Assembly: GCF_001577775.1 (NCBI RefSeq)
Contig: NZ_CP010835.1
Coordinates: 1,744,264 to 1,808,263 of the forward strand
Source: Pyrococcus kukulkanii
GTDB lineage: Archaea > Methanobacteriota_B > Thermococci > Thermococcales > Thermococcaceae
Length of the DNA: 64,000 bases
Direction of reading: 5' to 3'
Part shown: one piece after another, positions 30,593 through 39,158 of the stretch
Layout: each line of letters starts with the position of its first letter
Position numbering within the stretch: position 1 is the stretch's first letter
Position numbers and translations under genes: made by a program
Notes under the pieces: model-generated
The model's input: only the letters and a program-made list of their open reading frames with translations
Told to the model about the DNA's origin: nothing
Database searches by the model: none

Positions 30593-31768
30593 GTGAGTGA
30601 GACCGTCATAAATGAAGTCTGTCGAATAGCTGGTGAAGCTAAGTTAGTACTCTACGAGGAGGGGGGAGTTGTTCAAGATGCTTTCTTCGTTGCAACGGCC
30701 CCTGTTAGAGGGTTCGAAAAGCTCGTCGTCGGTAAGAATCCTCTCTTCGCTGTTGAAGCTGTGATGAGGATATGTGGTCTCTGTCATGCCTCTCACGGCA
30801 TAGCAGCGAGTGAAGCCATTGAGAATGCAATAGGTATAACACCCCCAAGAAATGGACTTCTGATGAGGGAAGCCATTGGACTAATTAACAGGGTTCAAAG
30901 CCATATCCTTGAGTTCCTTATGGTTACTGGTGACCTCCTCGCTAAAGAGAAGAGGAACGAAGTTCTTTTCAAGCTTATGAAGTTCCATGCGAAGATAAGT
31001 GATTACCTTTTAAAGCTTGGAGGAGCAGCGACCCATCCGTCAAACCTGACCATTGGGGGAATGTTAAGTGTTCCTAAATGGAGCGTCTTTAACAACCTCA
31101 AAGCCTGCTTACCAGCCCTTATGAATGAGTGGGAAGAGCTTAGACACCTTCTCACCGATGAGGATATCCAGACAGAAGTTGCGGAAGAGTTGAGAGAAAA
31201 GAAGGTTGAGAATGAATACCTTGCAACCGGTCTCTTTTATGGGGATAGATTTAACATTGATATAAAAACCATCGAAACAATACCATACTATGAATTTAGA
31301 AAGGAGAACCAGCATTCTAAAGATTCGACAACTCTTGTGGCCTTCTACGGGGGACATAAAGTAGAAACCGGACCAAGAGCAAGGATGAAAGTTTACAGAA
31401 ACTTTAGGGACTCTTCCCTTTATGGGCTCCATTTGGCCAGGATAGAGGACACAACGCTTGCCCTTTTAAGATTTGAAGAAATTTTAGAAGGAATAAAAAT
31501 GAATCAGCCCTTTAGAACTGGGAATATAATTTTTGGACCTGGTAAGGGTGTTGGTGTCTATGAGGCACCGAGGGGAACATTGATACATATTGTAGAGCTT
31601 GGCGAAGAGGGTAGGGTCATGTCTCTGAAGATAATAGTTCCGACGATGTTTAACATACCAGTAATGGAAGAAATGACCAAGGGGCTGAGCGTCAAAGCAG
31701 CTGAGGCCGTAATACGCCTTTACGATCCATGTATCCCATGTACAACTCACGTCGTTAGGTTGAGGTGA
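30593..31768 (+). CDS. frhA: F420-reducing-type [NiFe] hydrogenase large subunit
   Basis: Catalytic subunit of a soluble group 3 hydrogenase. The nickel-iron site ligands are RICGLCHASHG at the N-terminus and DPCIPCTTH at the C-terminus. A five-residue tail (VVRLR) after the histidine is the expected target of a maturation protease. Length 391 is normal for FrhA. The start is GTG at 30593, after GGGGGTGATT. Thermococcales are not known to make F420, so the partner electron carrier must differ from that in methanogens. Genes frhG and frhB follow with 5 bp and an overlap, a complete frhAGB operon. Confidence 0.92.
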   Translation: MSETVINEVCRIAGEAKLVLYEEGGVVQDAFFVATAPVRGFEKLVVGKNPLFAVEAVMRICGLCHASHGIAASEAIENAIGITPPRNGLLMREAIGLINRVQSHILEFLMVTGDLLAKEKRNEVLFKLMKFHAKISDYLLKLGGAATHPSNLTIGGMLSVPKWSVFNNLKACLPALMNEWEELRHLLTDEDIQTEVAEELREKKVENEYLATGLFYGDRFNIDIKTIETIPYYEFRKENQHSKDSTTLVAFYGGHKVETGPRARMKVYRNFRDSSLYGLHLARIEDTTLALLRFEEILEGIKMNQPFRTGNIIFGPGKGVGVYEAPRGTLIHIVELGEEGRVMSLKIIVPTMFNIPVMEEMTKGLSVKAAEAVIRLYDPCIPCTTHVVRLR

Positions 31769-31773
31769 TTTAG

Positions 31774-32454
31774 ATGGAGAAGCTTAGGGTTCTCCATGTT
31801 GATATTGGAGGATGTGAGGGTTGCAACGTCAGCATAATCCGTGCATATCCTAAGCTCATAGAGTTAATTGACCTAGATATATCTTATCTTAGAGACAATG
31901 GCTTCAAGTTTGATGACTATGACGTTGCTATTATAACTGGTGGAGTCTGCATGAACGAACCAAGTAAAATTGAAAAGCTCAAGGATATCAGGAAGAAGGC
32001 AGATGTCGTGATAGCTTTTGGTTCCTGTGCGGCCTTCGGTGGAATCTTACGCTTCTGCCGTGGTGGGCAAGAGCCGAGGCCGGATCATAGGAACTTTCAG
32101 CCCATAAATGCAGTGATAAACGTAGATTATTCCATTCCTGGCTGCCCACCTACACCTCAGATGCTTCAGTCCTTCTTTAAGTTCTTTATGAGTGGCAATG
32201 AAGCAAGATTGAGACTCTTCAAAGTCAGCGCAAATATAAAGAAGTTGAGTGGCTTTGACTTGCTCGATGACATCGTTCTCACGGGCCTTTGCATCGGATG
32301 TGGCGCATGTGAACTCTCTTGCCCGACAGGAGCTATAAAACTCATCGACAGGAGACCTACATTGGCTCAAGAAAGATGTATTCGATGCGGAACGTGTTAT
32401 ATAAGATGCCCGCGCGCTTCTCAGCTTCTCTCTATGGGGGGTGAGAAAAGATGA
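31774..32454 (+). CDS. frhG: F420-reducing-type hydrogenase small (gamma) subunit
   Basis: Electron-transfer subunit. The N-terminal half carries the proximal [4Fe-4S] ligands (GGCEGCN, GSCAAFGG and the SIPGCPPTP segment). The C-terminal half adds two ferredoxin-type clusters (CIGCGACELSCPTGA and CIRCGTCYIRCPR). Together they wire the NiFe site of FrhA to FrhB. It overlaps frhB in an ATGA junction. The length (226) and arrangement are as in Thermococcus and methanogen FrhG. Confidence 0.92.
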   Translation: MEKLRVLHVDIGGCEGCNVSIIRAYPKLIELIDLDISYLRDNGFKFDDYDVAIITGGVCMNEPSKIEKLKDIRKKADVVIAFGSCAAFGGILRFCRGGQEPRPDHRNFQPINAVINVDYSIPGCPPTPQMLQSFFKFFMSGNEARLRLFKVSANIKKLSGFDLLDDIVLTGLCIGCGACELSCPTGAIKLIDRRPTLAQERCIRCGTCYIRCPRASQLLSMGGEKR

Positions 32455-33281
32455 TAGGCATAACCGATAATTTGCTCGGTAGCGTAGTGGGCGTATACCT
32501 CGCAAGGGCAAAGGACGAAGAGATACTTAAAAGGAAGGTTGCGAGTGGTGGTGCAGTTACTGCCATGCTAATCTATGCTCTTGAAAAAGGTCTTATAGAT
32601 GGTGTTGTGACGGCAAAGAGAGTTAGGGGATTTGAAGGACAGGCTATTGTTGCGAGAACTAGGGAGGAGATCCTTGAGGCTGCTGGCAACAAGTGGAGTA
32701 TAGTACCCTTTGCAGCAAGAGTGAGGGCTAAGATTGAAGAAGAAGATCTCAAAAAAGTGGCAGTTGTCTGTCTGCCTTGTCAGGCTCAGTTCTTCGGTCA
32801 AATGAGAGAGTTCCCAATACTAGAAACGGACTTTGGGGAAAGGATAAGATATATAATAGGTCTATTTTGTACGGGAACCTTTGCCTTTGAAGCTCTCCTG
32901 AACTACTTAAGGATAAAATATAACATAAAGGCGGAGGATATAAAGAACATTACTCTCAAGGAAGGCTTCCTTGAGATACAACATGACGACTCTCTCCTCC
33001 AACTACCTCTCAAGGAGGTCTACTCTTATCTTCAGACTGGCTGCCTTGTATGCACCGATTATACAGGAATGTGGAGTGACATATCGGCGGGCTTTATAGA
33101 AAAGGAGAAAGGCTGGACTGTCCTCATAACGCGTAACATCCGTGGAGAGGAACTAGTTAAGGGGGCAGAGAGAGAGGGGTACCTTGAGGTGCGTGATGGT
33201 TCTCATGTGATGGGAGATATTCTCAGAGCAGCGAGGGAGAAACTTGCTAGGGCGCAAAAGAACATGATGAGCTTGCTTTGA
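32451..33281 (+). CDS. frhB: Coenzyme F420 hydrogenase/dehydrogenase beta-type subunit
   Basis: Flavin and Fe-S subunit that normally passes electrons to F420. Features are the VASGGAVTAMLIYALEKG N-terminal segment, VVCLPCQAQFFGQM, IGLFCTGTF and the iron-sulfur cysteine region (GCLVCTDYTGMWSDISAGF). In an organism without F420 it must use another acceptor; thioredoxin reductase, encoded next door, is the best-supported candidate from work on Thermococcus onnurineus. It ends the frhAGB operon. A 568-bp gap with a decayed gene remnant follows. Confidence 0.9.
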   Translation: MIGITDNLLGSVVGVYLARAKDEEILKRKVASGGAVTAMLIYALEKGLIDGVVTAKRVRGFEGQAIVARTREEILEAAGNKWSIVPFAARVRAKIEEEDLKKVAVVCLPCQAQFFGQMREFPILETDFGERIRYIIGLFCTGTFAFEALLNYLRIKYNIKAEDIKNITLKEGFLEIQHDDSLLQLPLKEVYSYLQTGCLVCTDYTGMWSDISAGFIEKEKGWTVLITRNIRGEELVKGAEREGYLEVRDGSHVMGDILRAAREKLARAQKNMMSLL

Positions 33282-33390
33282 TTATGTTCACTTTTTCGGG
33301 TGGTTGGGTTGGGGTCAGAAAAATAAAAAAAAGAAGGATCCATAGAAACACAGTATTATGCTAGGAGAGATCTAGGGATATTTGCAGGGT

Positions 33391-33620
33391 GTGAAGGTCA
33401 GAAAGAATTTATCATTTGGTTTTAGCTTATCTAAACCCAAAGATAACATCACAGTTTTTCAGCGAGGGTATTGGGTAGATGTGTCTCTATTAATGAAGTC
33501 ATTAGCCACCTAAGCGAGATGAGGTCTAGTCACAATGTGAGACGCAGTAAGACCTCCTTCAGGTTTCTCACCATTCTAAACCTAATAAAGGAGTGCTTTT
33601 TAGGTGATTCTGTGCCATAA
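33391..33620 (+). pseudogene. Possible decayed gene remnant in the 568-bp gap before fdhA
   Basis: The gap from 33282 to 33849 has no intact gene. A GTG at 33391 opens a frame reading MKVRKNLSFGFSLSKPKDNI... VFQRGYWVDVSL, which stops shortly afterwards. A frame change near 33490 would join it to INEVISHLSEMRSSHNVRRS... LIKECFLGDSVP, ending at TAA 33620. The product is unrecognised. I suggest a degraded gene at the junction of the formate cluster, with low certainty. The rest of the gap holds a SurR core site and promoter. Confidence 0.35.
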
Positions 33621-33718
33621 ATTATTTTTGTTTACCTTAAGAAGGCGCAGTATACAAATTGAGTTAATAAACTCTCTGATGACTCTATTTGAGCCATGCT
33701 AGATGATTATAACCTTTT

Positions 33719-33752
33719 GTTAAAAACTAGGCGGATAAAAAAGAGTTTTAAG
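33719..33752 (+). promoter_or_regulatory. Core SurR-like site and promoter of the formate cluster
   Basis: GTT-AAA-AAC (33719-33727) matches the SurR core GTTn3AAC but lacks the extra GTT. A TATA-like AGTTTTAAGC follows at 33743-33752, predicting a start near 33775 and a 75-nt leader to fdhA. The core alone could occur by chance in AT-rich DNA. Confidence 0.4.
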
Positions 33753-33849
33753 CGAGAGCAGGAAACTACTCGTGAGGGACAAAAACATGCAGGGGATCAT
33801 TTAAGAACTACAGTGATCAAAATAGTCCATCAATGTGGGGGTGTGATGA

Positions 33850-35982
33850 ATGAGTGAAAAACTCGTCCCTGTAGTCTGCCCCTACTGTGGTGTGGGGTGC
33901 AGACTTTACATTAGGAGTGTTGATGGGTATCCCGTGGGCATAGAATATGCCAAGGATATTCCCGGCATTGCGAACGAGCTCGGTAAGCTCTGTCCCAAGG
34001 GTAATGCCGTCATCGAATACCTCCTAGCCAAGGATAGGCTCAAAAAGCCGCTCAAAGCCAAGGAGCATGGTAAGTTCGTTGAGATCAGCTGGAGTGAGGC
34101 GATAAGGGAGGTAGCTGAGAGACTCAAGGAGTATGCCAAAGATGATCCGAATCAGCTTATGTTCTTTGGTTCTGCGAGAACTTTCAACGAGCCTAATTAT
34201 CTCATTCAGAAGCTAGCTAGAATGCTCGGCACTAACAATGTGGATCACTGTGCAAGGCTCTGCCACTCATCCACTGTTACTGGCCTTAAGGCCGTTTTTG
34301 GCGCCGGTGCAATGACTAACACCTACAAGGATATCGAAGAGGCAGATGTTATCTTCATAATCGGGCACAATTATGCTGAGACTCATCCAGTTGGTTTCCG
34401 CTACGTCCTTAAGGCTAAGGAGAGGGGTGCTAAGATTATAGTTGCTGACCCGCGCTTTACAAGAACTGCCTGGTTCGCTGATATATTCCTCCAAAACTAC
34501 CCTGGAACAGATATAGCTCTACTTAACGGTCTTATCCACGTCATTATTAAGGAAAAGCTCTATGATGAGAAGTTTGTCCAGGAGAGATGCGTGGGCTTTG
34601 AGGATGTTGTTGCAGTTGTCGAGAAGTTTACACCAGAGTTCGTTGAGGAAGTGACAGGTGTCCCTGCGGAACTTATAGTTGAGGCCGCGAGAACCTTCGC
34701 AACTGCAGGAAAAGGCGTTATAACATGGGCGATGGGTCTGACTCAGCACACCCACGGGCATGATAATGTCAGACTTGCTGCTACACTTTCAGCCATATGT
34801 GGTTACCAGGGAAGGGAAGGATGTGGAGTTTCACCCATGCGTGGCCAGAATAATGTTCAAGGAGCGTGCGACCTCGGAGTCCTTCCAAACGTCTTCCCGG
34901 GTTACCAGGCAGTTACCGACCCTGAGAAGAGGAAGTTCTTCGAGGAATTCTGGGGCGTTGAGCTGAGTGGTGAGGTGGGCCTAACAGTCATCGAGGCGAC
35001 CCACGCTATAGAGAAGGGTAAGGTGAAGGCCTATTACGTCATGGGTGAGAACCCAGCCATAAGCGACGCCAACATGAACCATGTTCTAAAGGCCCTTGAA
35101 AAGCTTGAGTTTATGGTTGTCCAGGACATAGTTCCGACTCCAACTATGGAATTTGCCGATATAGTTCTGCCCGCAGCTGCAATGCTCGAGAATGAAGGTT
35201 CACTAACCAATACTGAGAGACGCGTACAGTGGAGCTTCCAGGCGGCAAAGCCACCTGGAGAAGCGAGGCCAGATTGGTGGATTATAAGTGAGATCGGAAG
35301 GGCCATTGGCTTCTCCGGAAATGGAGCGAAGGGATTCGAGTACGCTGGACCGGAGGATATCCTCAGGGAAATCAATGCATGCACACCCCAGTACAGGGGC
35401 ATAACACCTGAGAGGCTTAAGGCCAACTTAGCGGGAATTCACTGGCCGTGCCCAAGTGAGGATCACCCTGGAACGAGGGTTCTCTACAAAGATAGGTTCC
35501 TGACTCCAGATGGGAAGGCCCACCTCGCGGCGGTTGACTACAGAGGGCCAGCCGAAATGCCAGACGAGGAGTACCCGTTCCTGCTTACCACGGTAAGGTA
35601 CGTCGGTCAATACCATACGCTCACGATGACAGGAAGGAGCAGGGCTCTCGTCAAGCGCTGGCCGGAGCCTTTAGCCGAAATACACCCGGAGGATGCCAAA
35701 AAGTTCGGCATAAAGACCGGTGACTGGATAAAGATAGAGACGAGGAGGGGTGTTTACCCGGTCAGGGCCAAGGTCACAAGGACGGTTAAGAAGGGGGTAA
35801 TAGCCGTTCCGTGGCACTGGGGAGCAAACGTCCTCACCAACGATGTCCTCGATCCGGTCTCAAAGATACCGGAGACCAAGGCCTGTGCCTGCAGAATAGC
35901 GAAGATAAGCGAAGAGGAAGCGAGGGAGCTGATGAAGGCAGTTCCAAAGATTATACCCGAGTTTGAGGTCGTGAAGGGGTGA
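33850..35982 (+). CDS. fdhA: Formate dehydrogenase catalytic subunit (Cys form)
   Basis: Molybdenum/tungsten-bis-MGD enzyme oxidising formate to CO2. The N-terminal [4Fe-4S] site is CPYCGVGC with CPKG. The metal-binding position reads DHCARLCHSSTV, i.e. cysteine where the E. coli and many methanogen enzymes have selenocysteine, followed by the expected His. A C-terminal molybdopterin-binding domain (EYPFLLTTVRYVGQYHTLTM) is present. Length 710 is typical. It begins the formate dehydrogenase-hydrogenase-antiporter cluster, followed 5 bp later by its ferredoxin subunit. GC content of this gene is visibly higher than in the flanking regions. Confidence 0.93.
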   Translation: MSEKLVPVVCPYCGVGCRLYIRSVDGYPVGIEYAKDIPGIANELGKLCPKGNAVIEYLLAKDRLKKPLKAKEHGKFVEISWSEAIREVAERLKEYAKDDPNQLMFFGSARTFNEPNYLIQKLARMLGTNNVDHCARLCHSSTVTGLKAVFGAGAMTNTYKDIEEADVIFIIGHNYAETHPVGFRYVLKAKERGAKIIVADPRFTRTAWFADIFLQNYPGTDIALLNGLIHVIIKEKLYDEKFVQERCVGFEDVVAVVEKFTPEFVEEVTGVPAELIVEAARTFATAGKGVITWAMGLTQHTHGHDNVRLAATLSAICGYQGREGCGVSPMRGQNNVQGACDLGVLPNVFPGYQAVTDPEKRKFFEEFWGVELSGEVGLTVIEATHAIEKGKVKAYYVMGENPAISDANMNHVLKALEKLEFMVVQDIVPTPTMEFADIVLPAAAMLENEGSLTNTERRVQWSFQAAKPPGEARPDWWIISEIGRAIGFSGNGAKGFEYAGPEDILREINACTPQYRGITPERLKANLAGIHWPCPSEDHPGTRVLYKDRFLTPDGKAHLAAVDYRGPAEMPDEEYPFLLTTVRYVGQYHTLTMTGRSRALVKRWPEPLAEIHPEDAKKFGIKTGDWIKIETRRGVYPVRAKVTRTVKKGVIAVPWHWGANVLTNDVLDPVSKIPETKACACRIAKISEEEARELMKAVPKIIPEFEVVKG

Positions 35983-35987
35983 TTTGA

Positions 35988-36488
35988 ATGGCTAGGAAGA
36001 CCATCTTTATCGACTTTTCAAAGTGCATTGAGTGCCGCGCCTGTGAGGTCGCCTGTGAAAGGGAGCATAACGGAAGGTCCTTCATCAACGTATTCGAGTG
36101 GCAGGAAATGGCTGCTATGGCGCTCAACTGCCGCCACTGTGAGAAGGCACCGTGTGTTGAGGTCTGTCCGACAAATGCGCTCTATCGCGACGAGGATGGT
36201 GCGGTTCTGCTGGCACCGCAGAAGTGTATCGGCTGTCTCATGTGTGGTATAGTCTGTCCCTTCGGAATACCGGAACTTGACCTCATTAATAAGATCATGA
36301 TGAAATGTGACCTCTGTGCCCACAGAAGGGCTGAAGGGAAGTTGCCTGCCTGTGTTGAGACTTGTCCAACGGATGCCCTTCTCTACGGTGACTTCAACGA
36401 AATAATGAGAGAGAGAAGGAAGAAATTCACAGAGAAAGCCATCAGGCTAGCAAAGACTGCGGAACGCATCAAGCTGACTGGAGTGTGA
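35988..36488 (+). CDS. Four-cluster ferredoxin subunit linking FdhA to the hydrogenase
   Basis: A 166-residue HycB/FdhB-like polyferredoxin. Sixteen cysteines form four [4Fe-4S] motifs: CIECRACEVAC, CRHCEKAPCVEVC, CIGCLMCGIVC and CDLCAHRRAEG...CVETC. It is soluble and would carry electrons from formate dehydrogenase to the membrane hydrogenase module. It lies 5 bp after fdhA and 6 bp before the first antiporter-like subunit. A related copy at 52190 belongs to another cassette. Confidence 0.88.
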   Translation: MARKTIFIDFSKCIECRACEVACEREHNGRSFINVFEWQEMAAMALNCRHCEKAPCVEVCPTNALYRDEDGAVLLAPQKCIGCLMCGIVCPFGIPELDLINKIMMKCDLCAHRRAEGKLPACVETCPTDALLYGDFNEIMRERRKKFTEKAIRLAKTAERIKLTGV

Positions 36489-36494
36489 ATAATT

Positions 36495-37937
36495 ATGGAG
36501 GAACTTTTCCTTTTTTCCTTTTTAATTTCACTGATTGGAGGTCTTTTACTGTTTAAACTCGACGGTAAGAGGGCAGACTATTTCATGCTCATTACGGTCA
36601 TCTTAGCAACCATCCTGAATCTTGTGGGTGCTTATGAATTCTATTCTGCGGGAATGCCATCAATCCATAAGGTTTTTGTGAGCTCCGCGAGCTTTGGTGA
36701 GGTCTATGGCCTTTTAATAGATCCGATGAGCGTGTGCGTAGGTTTGGTCGTCATAACGGCAGGTCTGCTCTTCATGCTCTATGCTAAGGACTACATGAGC
36801 CCAGACAACAAGGAACATCCAGTTTACGAGGGTAAAGGCCGCTTTTACGCTTGGATGGTTCTCTTCATAGGTGCAACGTTGGCCTTCATTTACTCCTCTT
36901 CCGTTCTTCAGCTTCTGATATTCTTTGAGCTCATGAGTCTTGCCTGTTGGGGTGTGGTTAGCTATTACAGGACGAACAAGGCCAAGAGGGCCGCTTACAA
37001 GGCGCTGATAGTTACTAACTTTGGAGCGATGATAGGCCTATACACGGCAGTTGGAATCGGCCTGACTAGGCTTCATGACCTCAGCCTGTTCGCGTACTCG
37101 GGCCTTGACAACCACCTCAAGCTTATCGTTTTCATAACGGTGATGATAGCGGCCTTCACGAAGAGCGCTCAATTCCCACTATACTCATGGCTTCCAGATG
37201 CTATGGAAGCTCCAACACCAGCAAGCGCTTTTCTCCATGGGGCGGCGATGGTTGAGATGGGCGTCTTCCTCCTCGCGAGGTTCATCCAGTTTATGCACCC
37301 AATCCCCAGGGAGGGCTTTTACGTCATGGCTGCCCTGATAATAGCCACCCAGATAATCTGCATCCTCATGTATCCGCTCCAGAGGGATGCAAAAAGACTC
37401 CTCGCATACTCGACCATAGCCGAGTCGGGCCTAATGTATGTAGCCCTCGCGACAGCTGTCCTCGGATTACAAGGCGGACTGCAGGCCTCCATCTTCCAGC
37501 TATTCAACCACGCCTACATCAAAGGCCTGGCATTTCTAACGGCCGGAACCTTCAGCTACGCCCTCGGAACGCTCGATATGAACAAAATAAGAGGCCTAAT
37601 CAAAGCTCCGACAGTCGGCTACAGCTGGACCTTCGCGCTACTCGGCTTGGCAGGAGTCCCACCCTTTGGTGTCTTCTTCGGTAAGCTTGGCATACTCAGC
37701 AATGCTCAAGCGATGAGTGAGAGTGCCCTCGTTATTGCCATGTTTATCCTGCTACTCATAGACTCAGCCGTATTCCTCATGGTGTCCCTGAAGAGGATAC
37801 ACGGCATGGTTTTCAGCGAAGGTGATGTGAAGGTCGAGATAACGCCTCTGATGAAGGCGGTGATGATTATCTTACTCGTACTCGCGATAATAGCTCCATA
37901 CATAGCCTATCCACTCGTCATCAAGGTGAGGTGGTGA
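36495..37937 (+). CDS. Membrane hydrogenase antiporter-like subunit (MrpD/HyfF-like) 1
   Basis: Proton- or sodium-translocating membrane subunit of the formate-linked hydrogenase, with about 14 helices. Core motifs are ITAGLLFMLYAKDYM, FFELMSLACWG (conserved Glu), FTKSAQFPLYSWLPDAMEAP (conserved Lys and the loop to helix 8), and YSTIAESGLMYVALA. It is one of three antiporter-like proteins in tandem here, homologous to complex I NuoL/M/N. In Thermococcus onnurineus the equivalent genes are part of the formate-dependent H2-producing complex. Confidence 0.85.
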   Translation: MEELFLFSFLISLIGGLLLFKLDGKRADYFMLITVILATILNLVGAYEFYSAGMPSIHKVFVSSASFGEVYGLLIDPMSVCVGLVVITAGLLFMLYAKDYMSPDNKEHPVYEGKGRFYAWMVLFIGATLAFIYSSSVLQLLIFFELMSLACWGVVSYYRTNKAKRAAYKALIVTNFGAMIGLYTAVGIGLTRLHDLSLFAYSGLDNHLKLIVFITVMIAAFTKSAQFPLYSWLPDAMEAPTPASAFLHGAAMVEMGVFLLARFIQFMHPIPREGFYVMAALIIATQIICILMYPLQRDAKRLLAYSTIAESGLMYVALATAVLGLQGGLQASIFQLFNHAYIKGLAFLTAGTFSYALGTLDMNKIRGLIKAPTVGYSWTFALLGLAGVPPFGVFFGKLGILSNAQAMSESALVIAMFILLLIDSAVFLMVSLKRIHGMVFSEGDVKVEITPLMKAVMIILLVLAIIAPYIAYPLVIKVRW

Positions 37938-37940
37938 GGA

Positions 37941-39155
37941 ATGTTCGAGTTCACTCTCACACTCTCACTCGACAGGACGGCTGTCCTATTTGTCTTCAAC
38001 GTTGCGATACTCGGCTTGGCAGCAATACTCGCATCGGTGAGATACCTAGAGATTTACACCTTCAGGCCGAAGATCCCTTACTATCCAACCCTGCTAATCT
38101 TCATCGTCTCAATGCTTCTCATACCTCTCGTCCACGACTGGCTCAGCTTTCTCTTTCTCTGGGAGATAATGACGCTTGCATCATATTTCCTCATAATCTA
38201 TGACTGGCCTGAGGAGAGTGCCAAGAAGGCCGGGTGGAAGTACTTTGCAACAATGCATCTCCTTGATACCTCGCCACTGATGCTAGCTATCGCAATATAC
38301 TATGCCTCCCATGGCACCTTCAACTTTGGATCTATAACTGCTCACGGGAATATTATCGTTGCTCTGTTTCTCCTTGGATTCGCGGCCAAGGCGGGTCTCT
38401 TCCCGTTCCACTTCTGGCTACCGGATGCCCATCCAGCAGCACCCAGTCCAGTCTCGGCATTGTTAAGCGGTGCAATGGTCGAACTTGCCCTATATGGAAC
38501 AATAAGGGTGCTTAAAAGCGTTGGCTGGAGCACCTCAGAGTGGATAATCTATACGCTCGGAGCTATGGCGGTTCTTAGCATGCTCACTGCGATGCTCAGC
38601 TATTCTATCCAAGATGACGTCAAGAGGCTCTTTGCCTGGTCAACAATAGATAACATGGGTTGGATGTACCTGCTGATCTTAGCTGGTCTACTTGGAGTTA
38701 CTGGCGTTGAAAAGAGCATTGGTTACTATGTTGTTTCCCACGGTCTGGCTAAGGCAGCAGCCTTCATCTCGACGGGAGCTCTTCTCTATGTCTTTGGAAC
38801 GAGGAATCTTGATGAAGTCAGAGGAATAATGAACTCCGACCAGCTCACCGCTGGACTACTGATGACCTCAATATTTGCCCTAGAGGGTGTTCCACCCTTT
38901 AACCTTTTCCTGAGCAAGCTTGACGTCATAAGAATCCTCTTGGCAGTTAGTCCGGGTCTAGCTTACTTCGCCGCCATTGAGTGGGTGGTGGCGTTTGTTC
39001 TGTTCCTCAGGGTGATTCACACGTACATAATCAGCGACGGTAGGCCGGAACCTAAGAGGAAGCTCGCGGGAAGCATAGTGATAGCGGTGGCAATGCTCCT
39101 GCTCCTCTCGATGGTGAGCCAGTTCGTCTGCGAGTATTTATGGGTAAGGTGGTGA
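37941..39155 (+). CDS. Membrane hydrogenase antiporter-like subunit 2
   Basis: Second antiporter-type subunit, 404 residues, about 11-12 helices. It has LFLWEIMTLASYFLIIYDW (key Glu), FAAKAGLFPFHFWLPDAHPA (key Lys) and FAWSTIDNMGWMYLL. It is shorter than the other two because it lacks N-terminal helices. It lies 3 bp after the first antiporter gene and 3 bp before the third. The strong similarity of FHFWLPDAHPAAPSPVSALL to the third subunit indicates ancient tandem duplication. Confidence 0.83.
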   Translation: MFEFTLTLSLDRTAVLFVFNVAILGLAAILASVRYLEIYTFRPKIPYYPTLLIFIVSMLLIPLVHDWLSFLFLWEIMTLASYFLIIYDWPEESAKKAGWKYFATMHLLDTSPLMLAIAIYYASHGTFNFGSITAHGNIIVALFLLGFAAKAGLFPFHFWLPDAHPAAPSPVSALLSGAMVELALYGTIRVLKSVGWSTSEWIIYTLGAMAVLSMLTAMLSYSIQDDVKRLFAWSTIDNMGWMYLLILAGLLGVTGVEKSIGYYVVSHGLAKAAAFISTGALLYVFGTRNLDEVRGIMNSDQLTAGLLMTSIFALEGVPPFNLFLSKLDVIRILLAVSPGLAYFAAIEWVVAFVLFLRVIHTYIISDGRPEPKRKLAGSIVIAVAMLLLLSMVSQFVCEYLWVRW

Positions 39156-39158
39156 GGG

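Noticed and set aside
33660-33720. CTGATGA followed by ATGATT in the fdhA gap as a C/D sRNA.
   Set aside because: The C box lacks the leading purine and no CTGA boxes follow.
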